The notes below the pieces were generated by a model. That model had not been told where the DNA came from and made no database searches. It worked only from the letters and a program-made list of their open reading frames with translations. A DNA stretch of 64,000 nucleotides from Cepaea nemoralis (lineage: Eukaryota; Mollusca; Gastropoda; Stylommatophora; Helicidae): assembly GCA_014155875.1 (NCBI GenBank), contig JACEFZ010004192.1, positions 310,001 through 374,000 on the forward strand, written 5' to 3'. Positions 53,782 through 61,564 of the stretch are shown piece by piece (positions within the stretch are counted from its first letter, which is position 1; each line of letters begins with the position of its first letter). A program made the translations under genes and the position numbers.

Positions 53782-56560
53782 TTATATATGATAGCCACAG
53801 TTCTTTATATGAAGACTAGTTCCCTTCATGATTACTTTACTTCTCAGGAAAACAAATATGCCACTCATTTAATAACAATGGATTGGCTGATTTCTTCTCT
53901 GCTGTCACCCCCCATGGAGTATATTCCCCCAACCAACCTTCTGCCAAGCCTTCTATCCTTTGCTGTCTCGGGAGTTCCTTCTACGTCCTCATGTTATTCA
54001 TTTCTGTCTCTAATTCCCTTCTCCATATGTTTTAAAGTCTCACTCTTTGTCTGTTGTCCACGGGGTTCCAAAGAAAGTCACTGTATAACAATCAATCAAT
54101 CAATCATGTGCCATGCCGGAAAGCGTGGGCGGTCATGACTCGCAATCTCACTCGATCACCAGCGTCATGGATCAGCTCCGTGTTCCTGTCTCGACCATGC
54201 CACATGGCCAAGCCATCCAGGTATTTACTTCTCGGTCTTCCCCTTGGTCTCTTCCCTTTCGATCTTGCCAGTCGTCACCAAGTTCTCCAATTCATTTCTT
54301 CTTATAACATGCCCAAAAATTTTGACTGTCTACGTCTAATGTCTCTAATCAGTTTATGATCTTCATTTGTTTCTTGAAGGACTTGTTCATTGGTTTTTCT
54401 GTCTGTCCATGGTATTCTTTGCATTTTCCTCAGAAACCACATTTCCACAGCCATCAGCTGTTTTTCAGCTTGACTGCTTATTGTCCACGCTTCACATCCA
54501 TACAAAAGTATAGGTTCTATGTAGCACTTCAACACTCTTTTTCTCGTTTCAATTGATATCTTTTTATTGGTCAGTATGTTTTTCATCTTGCAAAAGGCTA
54601 TCTTCGCCATGGCAATTCTTGTTCTAATCTCTTCAAGGCATCTCCCATCAGATATTATGACTGTGCCGAGATAACTGTATCGATTCACTTGCTTAAGAAT
54701 ATGCCCATTTACTCGTATATCACATTGTGGTATTTCCTTCTTCGCAGTGACGACCATAATCTGTGTCTTCTTAATATTCAGTTCTAACCCTAGTTGTTCA
54801 CTGTGTGCACCAACTGCATGTACTAAATTTTGCAGATCCTGTTCATTGTCTGCAATCACGACTGTATCATCTGGATATCTAATGTTATTGATGTATTGTC
54901 CCCCAATGTTGATTCCTTCCATATCTTCTATATTTCTGAAAATATTTTCACTGTACAGAGAAAAAAGATCTGGAGACATTACACATCCGTCTCACACCTC
55001 TTTTAATAGACTGATATTGACCTACATTGTTATCAATTCTGATGGCAGCTTGTTGTTTCCAATAAATATTTTTTACAAGTCTAAGGTCTTTTCCATCAAT
55101 TTGTAGATCTTCAAGCATCCTTATCATGTCGACATGTCTCACTTTATCGAAAGCCTTTGTGTAGTCAATAAAGCAAAGATGTAGATCCTTGTTTACTTCT
55201 ATAGAACGTTCAATTACTGTTCTCAGTATATATACAGCATTTACTGTGCCCTTGCCTTCTACAAACCCACATTGTTCTTCTCCTATTTCAGGTTGTATTT
55301 TCCCCATATTCATAGAGAGACTGAAATAGTATCATGAAATCGCCAATGTGGTAGATGATGAGAGATAACAAACATCCAGTGAATGAGAGATGAGGAGAAG
55401 ATGCTAGCCCTGGAAACAAAACACACACTGAGAAAAAAACCTATTCATTGTGTCAGTAGAAAGTCCTGGCACAGGAACCCACATGGCAGCAGAAATGAAA
55501 AGAATTGAGACAGAGAAGATATACACGGACAGGCAATAAGGGAGACACATTACCAGTACGAGATAATGGCAACAGTAGCAGCAGAAGAAGAAGAGAAGAA
55601 GAAACAAAGAAGAAGGAGAAGATGTGATATAAGTAAAAAATACTTTGCTAAACCGAAACAAAATAAATAAATTAAAACTTTACATTGTAAGTTACCACTA
55701 ACTGGGACATACATAACATTACGTATCTTTTTACGTCATCTGCGAAGAGATCTATTCTCCTCTGTTTTGAGTCATCTCAATAATCAATCAATATGTGGAC
55801 ATGAGTGCTGTCAAATGGCACATTTTACAATAATTATTTGCATTTATATAAGTCGATCTCCTGAGCGATAACTATGATTTTATAAATAATCTGCGCAACT
55901 GGAGACGTAACTCCTATTTTATACAAAATATCCATGTAGTAGGACAAAACTCAAATTCTTAACTATAAGTAAATTGTGAGTGTAACGTACTTTGTATGCT
56001 GTATAACTAAACTTGCTACCAATGGGACTCCGATTTAAAAGTATGTCTGTTACTCGATTACATACAACAGCTTGAACATAACAAGATCTGTGTACAGTAA
56101 CTCTCACGAGTGCGTAACACATTTGTTGTCTTTATAAGCATCTGTTGTACATGGGAAACTTTTCTCTGTAGTTTACGTTCTTACATACAACATCAATATA
56201 CATTCCTATCCTCGCAAGTGATCGCTTTGGAGCTGTAAAGATATGCTCGTTTTGTAAGTTACACCCTGTGAGATGTAATATATTGCGTAACTTTGTAAGT
56301 TATCCCCAAGAGAGCTGCAAATATATATGCTCAACTTTGTAAGTTATCCTGTGAGCTGAAATATATTGCTCGTCTTGTGTAAGTTATCCCTGTGAGCTGT
56401 AAATATATGCTCAACTTTGTAAGTTACCCCGTGTGAACTGTCAATATATTGCTCATCTTTCGTAATGTTATCCTGTGAACTGCTAAATATATGCGCATTC
56501 TTATAAGCAGTACATATGATACCCAGCCTTGGTAAGCAACTGATACCAAACCTCCATATT
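36859..56560 (-). CDS. Esyt: Extended synaptotagmin, 3' half (end of C2A, C2B, linker, start of C2C), seven exons
   Basis: C2 domains of E-Syts bind phosphoinositides and Ca2+ at the plasma membrane. Minus-strand exons at 56523-56560, 52101-52187, 44646-44807, 43344-43493, 42129-42272, 37844-37962 and 36859-36957 read in family order: C2A end, C2A-C2B connector, C2B first part, C2B end, two linker exons, C2C start. The five downstream exons have clean GT-AG borders and compatible phases. The two upstream ones lie in a noisy region and are less sure. One exon between them (C2A tail strand) and everything N-terminal are missing, as is the rest of C2C. This is the complement of the half at 5154-32083, on the same strand but upstream of its first exon. 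It is either a tandem paralogue or the displaced second half of the same gene. Confidence 0.82.
37117..37340 (+). mobile_element. SINE family A copy
   Basis: GGTCAGCATGGCTGAATGGA, CAGCGAGTTCTACCCC, GACGTAAATTACAGGTACCC and GGGTTCGTCTGATGG. A second fragment of the tail (GAGTTCAAAGTGAGTGAGCC) at 37528-37547 lies beyond an inserted or linked sequence that resembles 14190-14290. Confidence 0.75.
37844..37962 (-). CDS. Esyt: E-Syt exon: C2B-C2C linker, second segment
   Basis: 119 nt from acceptor TTTTTTAAG to donor GTTGGC. It encodes IPAQANSGTTPTSSPVDETN, then VSPTKVVDSETELRQRKVA, leaving two bases. E-L-R-Q-R is the conserved motif just before C2C in E-Syts. An alternative donor eight bases earlier exists, but only the chosen one gives phase 2 and joins in frame to the exon at 36859-36957. 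Confidence 0.82.
38534..39140. repeat. 37-bp minisatellite, about 16 units
   Basis: Units of TCTCTGATGGTACTTTAGTA plus CTGGGTCAGAAGAACAG; the TAGTA/TGGTA site is polymorphic across units. Lies in the intron before the 37844-37962 exon. Confidence 0.95.
39141..39825. other. Intronic sequence without recognised feature
   Basis: A decayed TA/TTA-rich stretch with no coding signal or known repeat noticed. Confidence 0.35.
39830..40300 (+). mobile_element. ~470-bp interspersed repeat, copy 1
   Basis: TGGCACCTTGCCATCTTGAC, AGAGACCATGCGTTGTTTAG, AGCTGCAGAAGCTGCTGGAT, TAGATCAGTTGCCGATCATG and TTGGCACAATGTGCG are shared in the same order with 43660-44190 and 60090-60500. All three copies share orientation. 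No terminal repeats or coding capacity recognised. Confidence 0.7.
40350..41679 (-). mobile_element. mariner-family DNA transposon
   Basis: Cut-and-paste element of the Tc1/mariner superfamily. Imperfect terminal inverted repeats (GGGACGTTCATTTGAAA on the left, the reverse of TTTGAAATGAACGCCCC on the right) are flanked by TA at 40348-40349 and 41680-41681. The transposase runs on the minus strand within it. Confidence 0.9.
40470..41536 (-). pseudogene. mariner transposase, inactivated
   Basis: Four open segments in one frame (41536-41327, 41314-41075, 41071-40817, 40795-40592) are parted by three in-frame stops. The C-terminal part continues in another frame to about 40470 (NEVNTWFSEQPQ). 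The N-terminal part has helix-turn-helix character (RIHAAYGNKCVSKATVTDWA). Catalytic Asp residues: GDESW (about 41035), HDNTRPH (about 40770) and SPCDFHLF (about 40660), with 34 residues between the last two, the D34D spacing of mariner. No host gene. Confidence 0.9.
41815..42035 (+). mobile_element. SINE family B copy
   Basis: CAAAGGGGTTATGGATGTAA, GTTTGAAACACAGCTGCAGG, CAGCAATGGCAAACTATTGA, ACATCCTGTGAAGGATATGC. Confidence 0.8.
42129..42272 (-). CDS. Esyt: E-Syt exon: C2B-C2C linker, first segment
   Basis: 144 nt, phase 0, acceptor after GTTTATCAG and donor GTATGT. It encodes ILTRDGNSEWIDNEDVLVEE, followed by a Pro/Gln/Thr-rich tail with PQQPTAQKPETPSTE. Low-complexity acidic and Pro/Ser/Thr-rich linkers between C2B and C2C are usual in E-Syts. 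Assignment rests on position and phase more than on similarity. Confidence 0.75.
42375..42590 (-). mobile_element. tRNA-derived SINE with well-preserved head
   Basis: On the minus strand GGGGTGAAGTGGTCAAGAAG (A-box region) and GTTGTGGGTTCGATTCCGGG (B box) are about 45 bp apart, resembling a Leu-type tRNA with a variable arm. No 3' CCA-proximal pairing was traced, so it is a SINE head rather than a functional tRNA gene. It lies upstream of the exon at 42129-42272. Confidence 0.75.
42705..42805 (-). mobile_element. SINE family E fragment
   Basis: CACTGTCAGTGCAATGACCT, AACCATTACAACAACACATC is the reverse of the head at 21270. Confidence 0.5.
42960..43130 (+). mobile_element. Interspersed repeat shared with 33190-33400
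   Basis: TGTCTTGGAAGGTGACTAAG, GGCATGAGACTCTCTAACTT and AAAGTTCAACCAATCAAGCA. Counterpart of 33190-33400. Confidence 0.5.
43344..43493 (-). CDS. Esyt: E-Syt exon: C2B domain, end
   Basis: 150 nt, phase 0, acceptor after TCCTCAG and donor GTATGT. It encodes LKDGKTKKVIGSTVIKLKDL, then LVAEDMVMDQKFRI and NVHMRLCLR. The G-x-x-x-I-x-L-K-D-L-L-x-x-E-D-M and Q-x-F motifs are those of C2B in E-Syts. Confidence 0.9.
43660..44250 (+). mobile_element. ~470-bp interspersed repeat, copy 2 (with GA microsatellite)
   Basis: GAACAAGACAAGCTGCAGAA, TAGACCAGTTGTTGAGCAAG and GTTGGCACATTGTGAGG. A (GA)n run at 43681-43708 and a short duplication of AAACTGCTCAAACTAAACT near 43960 distinguish it. Confidence 0.7.
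44493..44590. repeat. 45-bp direct repeat, two units
   Basis: ATTCCATACATCCCACACAT followed by TTACAACTGAGACTTGAAC occurs twice in tandem just after the donor of the C2B exon. Confidence 0.85.
44646..44807 (-). CDS. Esyt: E-Syt exon: C2B domain, first part
   Basis: 162 nt, phase 0 at both ends, acceptor after CTGACAG and donor GTGGGC. It encodes RGKKSLSEPSPQAILSVGQH, then YNTIEPRWEQNFRFLLHNP and YQNLELE. The P-x-W-x-x-x-F-x-F-x-x-H-N-P block is diagnostic for E-Syt C2B. It continues naturally into the exon at 43344-43493. Confidence 0.9.
44821..45070. other. Intronic AT-rich sequence
   Basis: No exon or repeat recognised. Confidence 0.35.
45070..45330 (-). pseudogene. RNase H LINE, C-terminal fragment
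   Basis: Minus strand encodes HHGLERMVLQGVTRGSG, matching 35590-35985, followed by the same untranslated end (CACTCGGGACATTCCCATAT reverse). Confidence 0.7.
45470..45572 (-). mobile_element. SINE family B copy, truncated
   Basis: GTTGCGTATCCCTTACGGGA to GTAGTTTGCCATTGCTTGGC; the tRNA-like head is missing. Confidence 0.75.
45573..45985. other. Intronic sequence without recognised feature
   Basis: The 45860-45960 segment resembles 38290-38460 in inverted orientation (GGCCAGGCC, ATTTCATTGTCCACA), suggesting another dispersed repeat. Confidence 0.35.
45990..46150 (-). mobile_element. Interspersed repeat family H copy
   Basis: CCAATGGAACATAGTCTCTC, GCCATCTCCTGCAGATCCCT and TATTCATCCCTGCCTC; compare 12936 and 53900. 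Confidence 0.5.
46500..46985. repeat. Degenerate ~85-bp tandem repeat
   Basis: Units share TGCATTCATTAATGTGAATC, ACATAATGCAGCC and AACAATAACAGATAAACA. Five or six units with many changes. Confidence 0.65.
46995..47110 (-). mobile_element. SINE-like family C copy, old
   Basis: TGCTTGTTTACAGCAGAGCT, TTTTAGCCGAGATATATGAC and CAGCATTTGATCACAAACTT keep the family C order but with the tail and first end lost. Confidence 0.6.
47300..47640. repeat. TGTG-rich and (CAAA)n simple sequence
   Basis: TGTGTG-type sequence at 47300-47405 and (AAAC)n at about 47598-47637. No gene. Confidence 0.8.
47641..48295. other. Intronic sequence without recognised feature
   Basis: Contains a short CTCCTCCTCC patch at 47880. 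No exon recognised on either strand. Confidence 0.35.
48300..48480 (+). mobile_element. SINE-like repeat, family G copy
   Basis: GGTTACGGTGTGGTGAATCC, TTCATGAGTGCAATTTTCTG and CTCCCTGGGGCAGTTGCTGG parallel 12172-12330. Confidence 0.55.
48481..49325. other. Intronic sequence without recognised feature
   Basis: No RT, SINE head or E-Syt motif noticed. Open frames of 60-100 codons on both strands lack similarity I can name. Confidence 0.35.
49327..50075. repeat. ~79-bp minisatellite with many single-base gaps, about nine units
   Basis: Consensus pieces: GGTATGTCAGAACAACCAGG, GATCCACTGCATGATCATCC, TAGTGTTGTGCTGTGGGGAC and ATCTGATCTGTTATTACCA. Nearly every unit lacks one to several single bases at doubled letters, unlike the clean array at 951-3162. 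Confidence 0.85.
50160..50400 (-). pseudogene. RTE 3' end fragment (same subfamily as 54085-55320)
   Basis: AAGCGTGGGCGGCGTCATAT, CACTCGATCACCAGAGTCGT, CATGTCACATGGCCAAG and CCAATTGATTTCTCCTCATA align with 54110-54310. Confidence 0.75.
50401..51045. other. Intronic sequence without recognised feature
   Basis: May include more of the decayed RTE at its start; otherwise no feature noticed. Confidence 0.3.
51050..51920. repeat. ~33-bp minisatellite, strongly degenerate, about 24 units
   Basis: Units approximate GATTGCTGTTATTATGAGTG plus ATACACAAACTAG. Length varies from unit to unit by one to three bases. Confidence 0.85.
52101..52187 (-). CDS. Esyt: E-Syt exon: C2A-C2B connector, with apparent base losses
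   Basis: After acceptor GCTTTCAG the frame reads RSKVLEENKTDEQLALSILT. In shifted frames it then gives VFLDS and QNL before donor GTAGGT. E-Syts have an aligned segment here ending in a L-D-S-A-x-N-L-P motif. By eye about four bases are missing within the last 35 nt relative to an open frame. The exon lies in a stretch where tandem repeats also lose single bases, so consensus error is likelier than pseudogenization, but both are open. Confidence 0.6.
52600..52815 (+). mobile_element. SINE family B copy
   Basis: AAAGGGTTATGAATGCAATT, CAGCTGTGGGCAATTTAGAA, GCAATGGCAACTACTGAAAG, ACATCCTGTAAAGGATATGC. Confidence 0.78.
52970..53560 (+). pseudogene. RTE C-terminal fragment, decayed
   Basis: GATGGAAGATGCATCACAGA, GATAAAGAGTAGAGTAGGAC encodes the D-G-R-C-x-x-E-I-K-S-R-x-G-Q-A-K block. 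Later 53376-53530 gives ILDSLVSWHGRSQ and DHSLWRSMIVHASRQGADG, the RTE terminus. Several frames and stops. Confidence 0.75.
53690..53790. repeat. (TA)n microsatellite
   Basis: About 100 bp of TA/TATC repeats in three runs, directly downstream of the RTE fragment. Confidence 0.95.
53900..54080 (-). mobile_element. Interspersed repeat family H copy
   Basis: CCATGGAGTATATTCCCCCA, TTGCTGTCTCGGGAGTTCC and GGGGTTCCAAAGAAAGTCAC. Abuts the 3' tail of the next RTE. Confidence 0.5.
54085..55320 (-). mobile_element. 5'-truncated RTE with altered catalytic motif
   Basis: Minus strand: 55313-54960 with QCGFVEGKGTVNAVYILRTV and [16 protein letters not shown] (palm motif A intact); after a shift, 54979-54302 with SPDLFSLYSEN, NNIRYPDDTVVIA, YLGTVIISDGRC, ILLYGCEAW and LRKMQRIPWTDR. 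The 3' tail is (GATT)n at 54089-54107. The catalytic motif reads Y-P-D-D instead of Y-A-D-D (codon at 54872-54874). Subfamily distinct from 24736-28008. Confidence 0.88.
55385..55680. other. Possible family H-linked repeat, GAAGAA-rich
   Basis: AGAAAGTCCTGGCACAGGAA, CCCACATGGCAGC resembles the reverse of 21160-21240. A GAAGAAGA patch at 55580-55620 follows. Confidence 0.4.
55681..56220. other. Intronic sequence without recognised feature
   Basis: AT-rich. The missing E-Syt exon between the C2A end and the connector should lie between 52188 and 56522, but I could not find it here. Confidence 0.35.
56225..56515. repeat. ~42-bp degenerate minisatellite, about seven units
   Basis: Units approximate GTGAGCTGTAAATATATGCT plus CAACTTTGTAAGTTATCCC with frequent one-base gaps. 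Confidence 0.8.
56523..56560 (-). CDS. Esyt: Candidate E-Syt exon: end of C2A domain
   Basis: 38 nt after a strong pyrimidine-rich acceptor (CCTCTTTCAG) and before donor GTATCA. It encodes NMEVWYQLLTKA and leaves two bases (GG). The V-W-Y/F-x-L ... K-x-G pattern matches the last strands of E-Syt C2A, and the phase fits the next exon. It is short and lies beside a degenerate tandem array, so chance similarity is possible. Confidence 0.45.
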
Positions 56561-57099
56561 CTGAAAGAGGATTAGGTTACATGTATTAGTGTCAATGAAA
56601 ACAGTAATTAGTGTCAATAAAACAATGTCAAAGAAGCATCCGTGTAAACATGGCCTGATGCCCAAGAAGCTTATTCGTAGCAAGCATTATCAATAGCAGT
56701 GAACTCAAAATCAAGAAATACAGTTGATGAATGGGAGCGGTATTGGGGGAGAGAATGGATGAGGAAGTCTAACTGCTGAAATGTCTTTACATAGCTATCG
56801 TTATAAAAGATGTTTTCCTTCTAAATCTCATGACAGACACTGGCATTAGGTTAAACACATCTAAATTGTTTACAACAAGGGAATCATGATCTTTTAGACA
56901 GACACGTTTAATGATCACTAACTATTTATCTCTTTCTATACTATGTTAAATGTTCACTAACTGATACTTATTTCCTGGTATTTAAGTTTAGAATTTAAAT
57001 CGCATACTCAAGTATCAGAAATCTCCATAAGGAAACACAGATATAAACTAATAACACAAAATTTAGTCTCAAGACACCTCAAAATAGGTGGAGATTTTT

Positions 57100-57265
57100 T
57101 TCACTGACTTGGGTTCCAGGACAAACCAACCTAAAATGTGTACTAGGAAATAATCTGGGAAGTAAAGTCAGTCAATGGGATGTTGACCATATCATCCATC
57201 GAATGGTCTAAAAATATCATCCATCGAATGGTCTAAAAATATGTAGCTTGCACCATATATGTCTC
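57100..57265 (+). mobile_element. SINE family D copy
   Basis: CTAAAATGTGTACTAGGAAA, TAATCTGGGAAGTAAAGTCA, and CATCCATCGAATGGTCTAAA, the last present twice in tandem (25-bp duplication). Confidence 0.65.
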
Positions 57266-57419
57266 TTGACATGAAAAGATGTCTTTATTTTATTTCTTTA
57301 CTCACACCACACAATATTCAAAAGGAAGCTGAAATGTATTGTAACTATGAACCTTGTACATAACGTTAAAGATATGTATAATGTCAAACTGACTAGTGAC
57401 TATTTTAAAAAAAACAAAA

Positions 57420-58330
57420 AAAACGAGTGGAAAGTCATAGAAAAATATGTACTCATAACGAAGAAAAATATTTACTCATAACGAAGAAAATGTGTTACTC
57501 ATGATAGAGAAACAATCTGTTCATGATGAAGGTGTCTGCATCAAACATAACGGTGTCTGTGTAATGACAAAAAACACTCAGTATCAGGATAAAGGTTTTC
57601 TGCATTCACAATTAAAAAAAAGTAGTACTCATGATAACGTGTTCTGTATTCACATTTAAAAAAACTGTACTCATGATAAGTGAAGTCTGTACGCAATGAT
57701 AAAAAAGTGTGTGCTCATGATAAAGGTTGCTAACCTGTGTTAAAAATTATGTGCTCATTATAAAGTAAAGCTGTGTGTCTAAAGATGTTTGTATGTATTC
57801 ATGATTCAGAGAGTGTCGCTGCTCATAATAAAGGTGGATGTATACCGTGTTAAAGATATATGTCATGATAAAGTGATGTATTCATGATACAGAGAGTGTG
57901 TGCTATACCTGTCGGTTAAAGATATATGTGCTCCTGATTCAAGTGTGGCTACACCTCGTGGTTAAGATATATCTATGTCTCATGAAGTTGTACTGTGACA
58001 AAAGAAGTGTACTCATAATAAAGAAGACTAAACAGCACTGGCTGTCTTATCATATAAAGAAAGTGCTCATGATAAAGCTTTTTCAAATTCATCTATGCCT
58101 TACGAGCTATACCTAGAATAAAGGCGTGCTCAGCTTTTAAACAAATCATCGGCATTCCAGCTATACCTAGCCTAAAGGCGACTCAGCTTTTAAAAGATCA
58201 TTCTGGCTTCCAGTTAAACCTAGCCTTAAGGACTCATGATAAAGGTTTTCAACAATATCAATCTGGCTTTCCAATTAAACCTAGCCAAAGTGCTCATGAT
58301 AAAGAAGTCTGTTCTCATGCTAATACAACT
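57420..58330. repeat. Degenerate CTCATGATAAAG repeat region
   Basis: CTCATGATAAAG, CTCATAACGAAGAAAA and TTAAAGATATATGTGCTC recur every 25-60 bp with strong drift. Probably an old minisatellite, further blurred by single-base gaps. Confidence 0.7.
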
Positions 58331-58789
58331 ACTCTGTGATGCGATAGAGAAAGTTTGCACTTACACTTAAAAAGGAGAACACAATGACAAATATCACAGA
58401 CAATGTGATGAAACAAGATTCAACTCTTAATATATTGACATATATAAATTAAACAGTACTGACTGCCACCAATACAAGAAAGAAAGAGGTTCAAAGGAAA
58501 TAAGCGAAGTAAGAAGACATTATACCCAAGTGAAAAATATGCCAGACACAAAGCACAGTGATTTAACTCACCCTTCTTGTTGATGGGTGTTATAATGTTG
58601 GACCAACTAGACACAGATTCATTAAACTCATTCTATTACTATCTACCGAAGTGTTAAAAGGTTAGACCAGTTTGCCACTGACTCATCAAACATGTGACAG
58701 CTCTTTCTAGGAGAAGAAAGATACTGAGGTGTAGTGGTTAAATTCACCTCAGTGGTGACCAAATGATTATAAATATAACAAGTCTATCT

Positions 58790-60045
58790 TACGCAAACTT
58801 GTGTCACCACTCTGAAAACAGAGCATATTGATATTACCAACAGTACCCTTTGACCAACAATCTTGCCATAAGCCTGATCATCTATAATATTGATATTACC
58901 AACAGTACTAAATGATCAACAAACTGTAGACTTGATCACCTAAAATACTGATATTACCAACACCACTTCATGACCAACAAACTGAGTACAACATTCCATA
59001 ATCTTGATCATTTACAGTTTGATATTACCAACAGTACTAAAACACGACAACAAACCTGAGAGCAACACATTCTACAGTCTTGATCACCTACAATACTTAT
59101 AATATCAACAGTACTACATGACTTAACAATATTGATACTACCAATAGTACTATATGACCAACAAACTTTAGTGTAATATGTCATAATCTTGATCACCTAA
59201 AATACTGATATTACCAACAGTACTATTTTTTTTTAATGCTGCATATCCCTTACAGGACGTTGCAGTCAACACCAGCATTTTTCAGCTGCTGTCGATGTAC
59301 TAGACAAGTTTTATGTTCAGTAGTTTGCCATTTCTTTCTGAATGACCGGCTGCCATACCAACAACTTATAACACAACGCGACATGGTCTGCTGCACAAAT
59401 CGGTCGCAGCTGAGTTTCAAACGCCTGGTAAGAGGATCACGAACCCTCGTTCGCAAGCCTTTGGCCACGGAGACCGGTACTATATGGATCTGAAATTTAG
59501 GGAACAAATAGCCACAATCTTGATCACATACAATACTGATATTTCCACCAGTAACTACTACATGATCAACAAACTTGAGTACAACATGCCATAACCTTGA
59601 TAATCTATAATATTGATATTACCACCAGTACTACATGATCAACAAACATGAGTACAACATGCCGTAACCTGATCATTTATAATATTGATAATATCACATG
59701 GATCAAAATTTTGCAGTGTAACTAGCCACTATTTTGATCACATACAAATTGATATTTCACCACTACTACAAGATCAACAAACTTGAGTACAACATGCTGT
59801 AACCTGATCAGATACAATATTGATATTTCCACACTACTACATGATCAACAAACTTGAGTACAACATGCCGTAACGTTGATCACATATAATATTGATATTA
59901 CCATGTGGATCAGAAATTTGCGGCATAACTAGCCATCAACATACTTAAATAACTACTATATGGATAGAAATCTGGAGTACAACAAGCCACAACTTCTGAT
60001 CACCTACAATACTGATTTTACAAATAGTATTAAAATAATGAGAAC
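58790..60045. repeat. ~75-bp degenerate tandem array, interrupted by a SINE
   Basis: Units combine TTGATCACCTACAATACTGA, TATTACCAACAGTACTACAT and GACCAACAAACTTGAGTACA. About 14 recognisable units with many small gaps. The family B SINE at 59236-59480 splits the array. Confidence 0.8.
59236..59480 (-). mobile_element. SINE family B copy inside the tandem array
   Basis: GCATATCCCTTACAGGACGT to a tRNA-like head (reverse of AGGCTTGCGAACGAGGGTTC and AGGCGTTTGAAACTCAGCTG). GTACTAT occurs at both borders, a possible short target-site duplication. A T-run of nine precedes it. Confidence 0.8.
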
Positions 60046-60089
60046 TTCAATATTATATTCAACTATTATACTTCAATAAGCTAACTATT

Positions 60090-60500
60090 GACTGGTACCT
60101 TGCCGTCCTTGCCAGATGGTAGTTTGTAAAATGGAGTTATACTCTCCATAACACAAACCTGGGCTGAATTAGAGACCATGTGTTGCCCATGCAGCCTGAT
60201 CCCTCCCTCGGCCTGTCTAGTGTCACTCCAGAGGAAAGATAACACCAATACAGTCGTAACAAGACAAGCTGCAGAAGCTGCCGGATCAGCAAAAATGCTT
60301 TAAAACTGTCCGCCTGACGGAGCTTCGATCCTAGACCAGTTGCCAGCCAAGGCTTAGGGCCTGATCTGCCCTGCCATGACATTTAGTTCTTTAGACTTGC
60401 ATTTCATCGCACTAGGATAAGGCTTGTAGCCCTCCCAATTGCGCTCCTCCACCCAAAGCCGTTGGCACAATGTGGGGTGTCGGGTTGGCAAGCGGGTTTT
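60090..60500 (+). mobile_element. ~470-bp interspersed repeat, copy 3
   Basis: ACTGGTACCTTGCCGTCCTT, AGAGACCATGTGTTGCCCAT, AGCTGCAGAAGCTGCCGGAT, CTAGACCAGTTGCCAGCCAA and GTTGGCACAATGTGGGG; same order as 39830-40300. Confidence 0.75.
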
Positions 60501-60529
60501 AGTATATGCAAACTATTATACTTCAATAC

Positions 60530-60670
60530 TAAGTTGAGTGCGTTGAGTCAAGAACGACAACACAGCACTTAGAATCCCATATTGCTTTGTCCTCATCTAC
60601 AACAGCCAGCGAAGAGTCCCAATATTAATGGTATCAGGAGCAGCCTGATTATATGCCCATTTGGCAGACT
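60530..60670 (-). pseudogene. RNase H LINE, 3' fragment
   Basis: CACTTAGAATCCCATATTGC, ACAGCCAGCGAAGAGTCCCA and CAGCCTGATTATATGCCCAT match 45100-45210. Confidence 0.65.
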
Positions 60671-61560
60671 ACACATTTTAAAAACTGAGTATGCAGTAGA
60701 ATTTCTGGCACAATGAAAGATAGCAGCACCAGTAAATGAAGTATTAAGATATTAAGACAAATTAAGAATGACTATAAGTAATTACTGTTTCCACTTTAAC
60801 ACAAAAGCTTAGACTGACTTGAAAAAATAGGTACAATTAATAAACTGCTAAAAATGTTTGCATATCTAACTAGATGTTAATACTTAGAAAATTGTTTAGA
60901 ATATTGCTACTGATTTGGGAATATGGAATTAAATAATTGTAAGAAATGTGAAAGAGTGTATACAATAGAGAAAGAAACACTCCCATATAGTAAAAAAAAA
61001 TCTGTAAGAACCATGGCAACTAAACACTAAAAGTCTGGCAGAGCATTACAAATTAGTTGGAAGGGAGGATATATTTAGAGTCACTAACAACATTAGGCTC
61101 TGACAAACACAATATTATCATTTGCAATTAACAGTGGAAATTAACAGAAATTTGTGATTTGCACGTAAGTTAGTTACTGATGTCTGAAATAAAATTAAAC
61201 CCAAATTTGACACTGACTTTCATGAGTTCTGGTAAATGTATACAGATTGATCTTAACCACCCAGAAACCATCTGAGCTGTGTTACATACTTTTAGAAATG
61301 TTATTGATGTGCACACCACACAGGTTGTCTCTCATGGGGAAACTCACAATTCAACACAAATGATGGGACCCAGATGCTTGGAGATACAATACAATGAGCA
61401 CTTATTTATGTGTATAACGTTCTATAGATAGTTTTCCAATGTATGTTACGTATTTTATAATATCTGCATAATGAATTCTGTGTATACAACAGCTGTGAAT
61501 GTTTACACTATTATGATCTTCTAAGAAATGAGTATCATTTTATCTTGATTATTGTTTAAA
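60671..61560. other. AT-rich sequence without recognised feature
   Basis: No E-Syt C2A exon and no SINE head seen. A plus-strand stretch near 60940-61030 is Lys-rich and could be LINE remnant, but I could not name a motif. Confidence 0.35.
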
Positions 61561-61564
61561 CATA

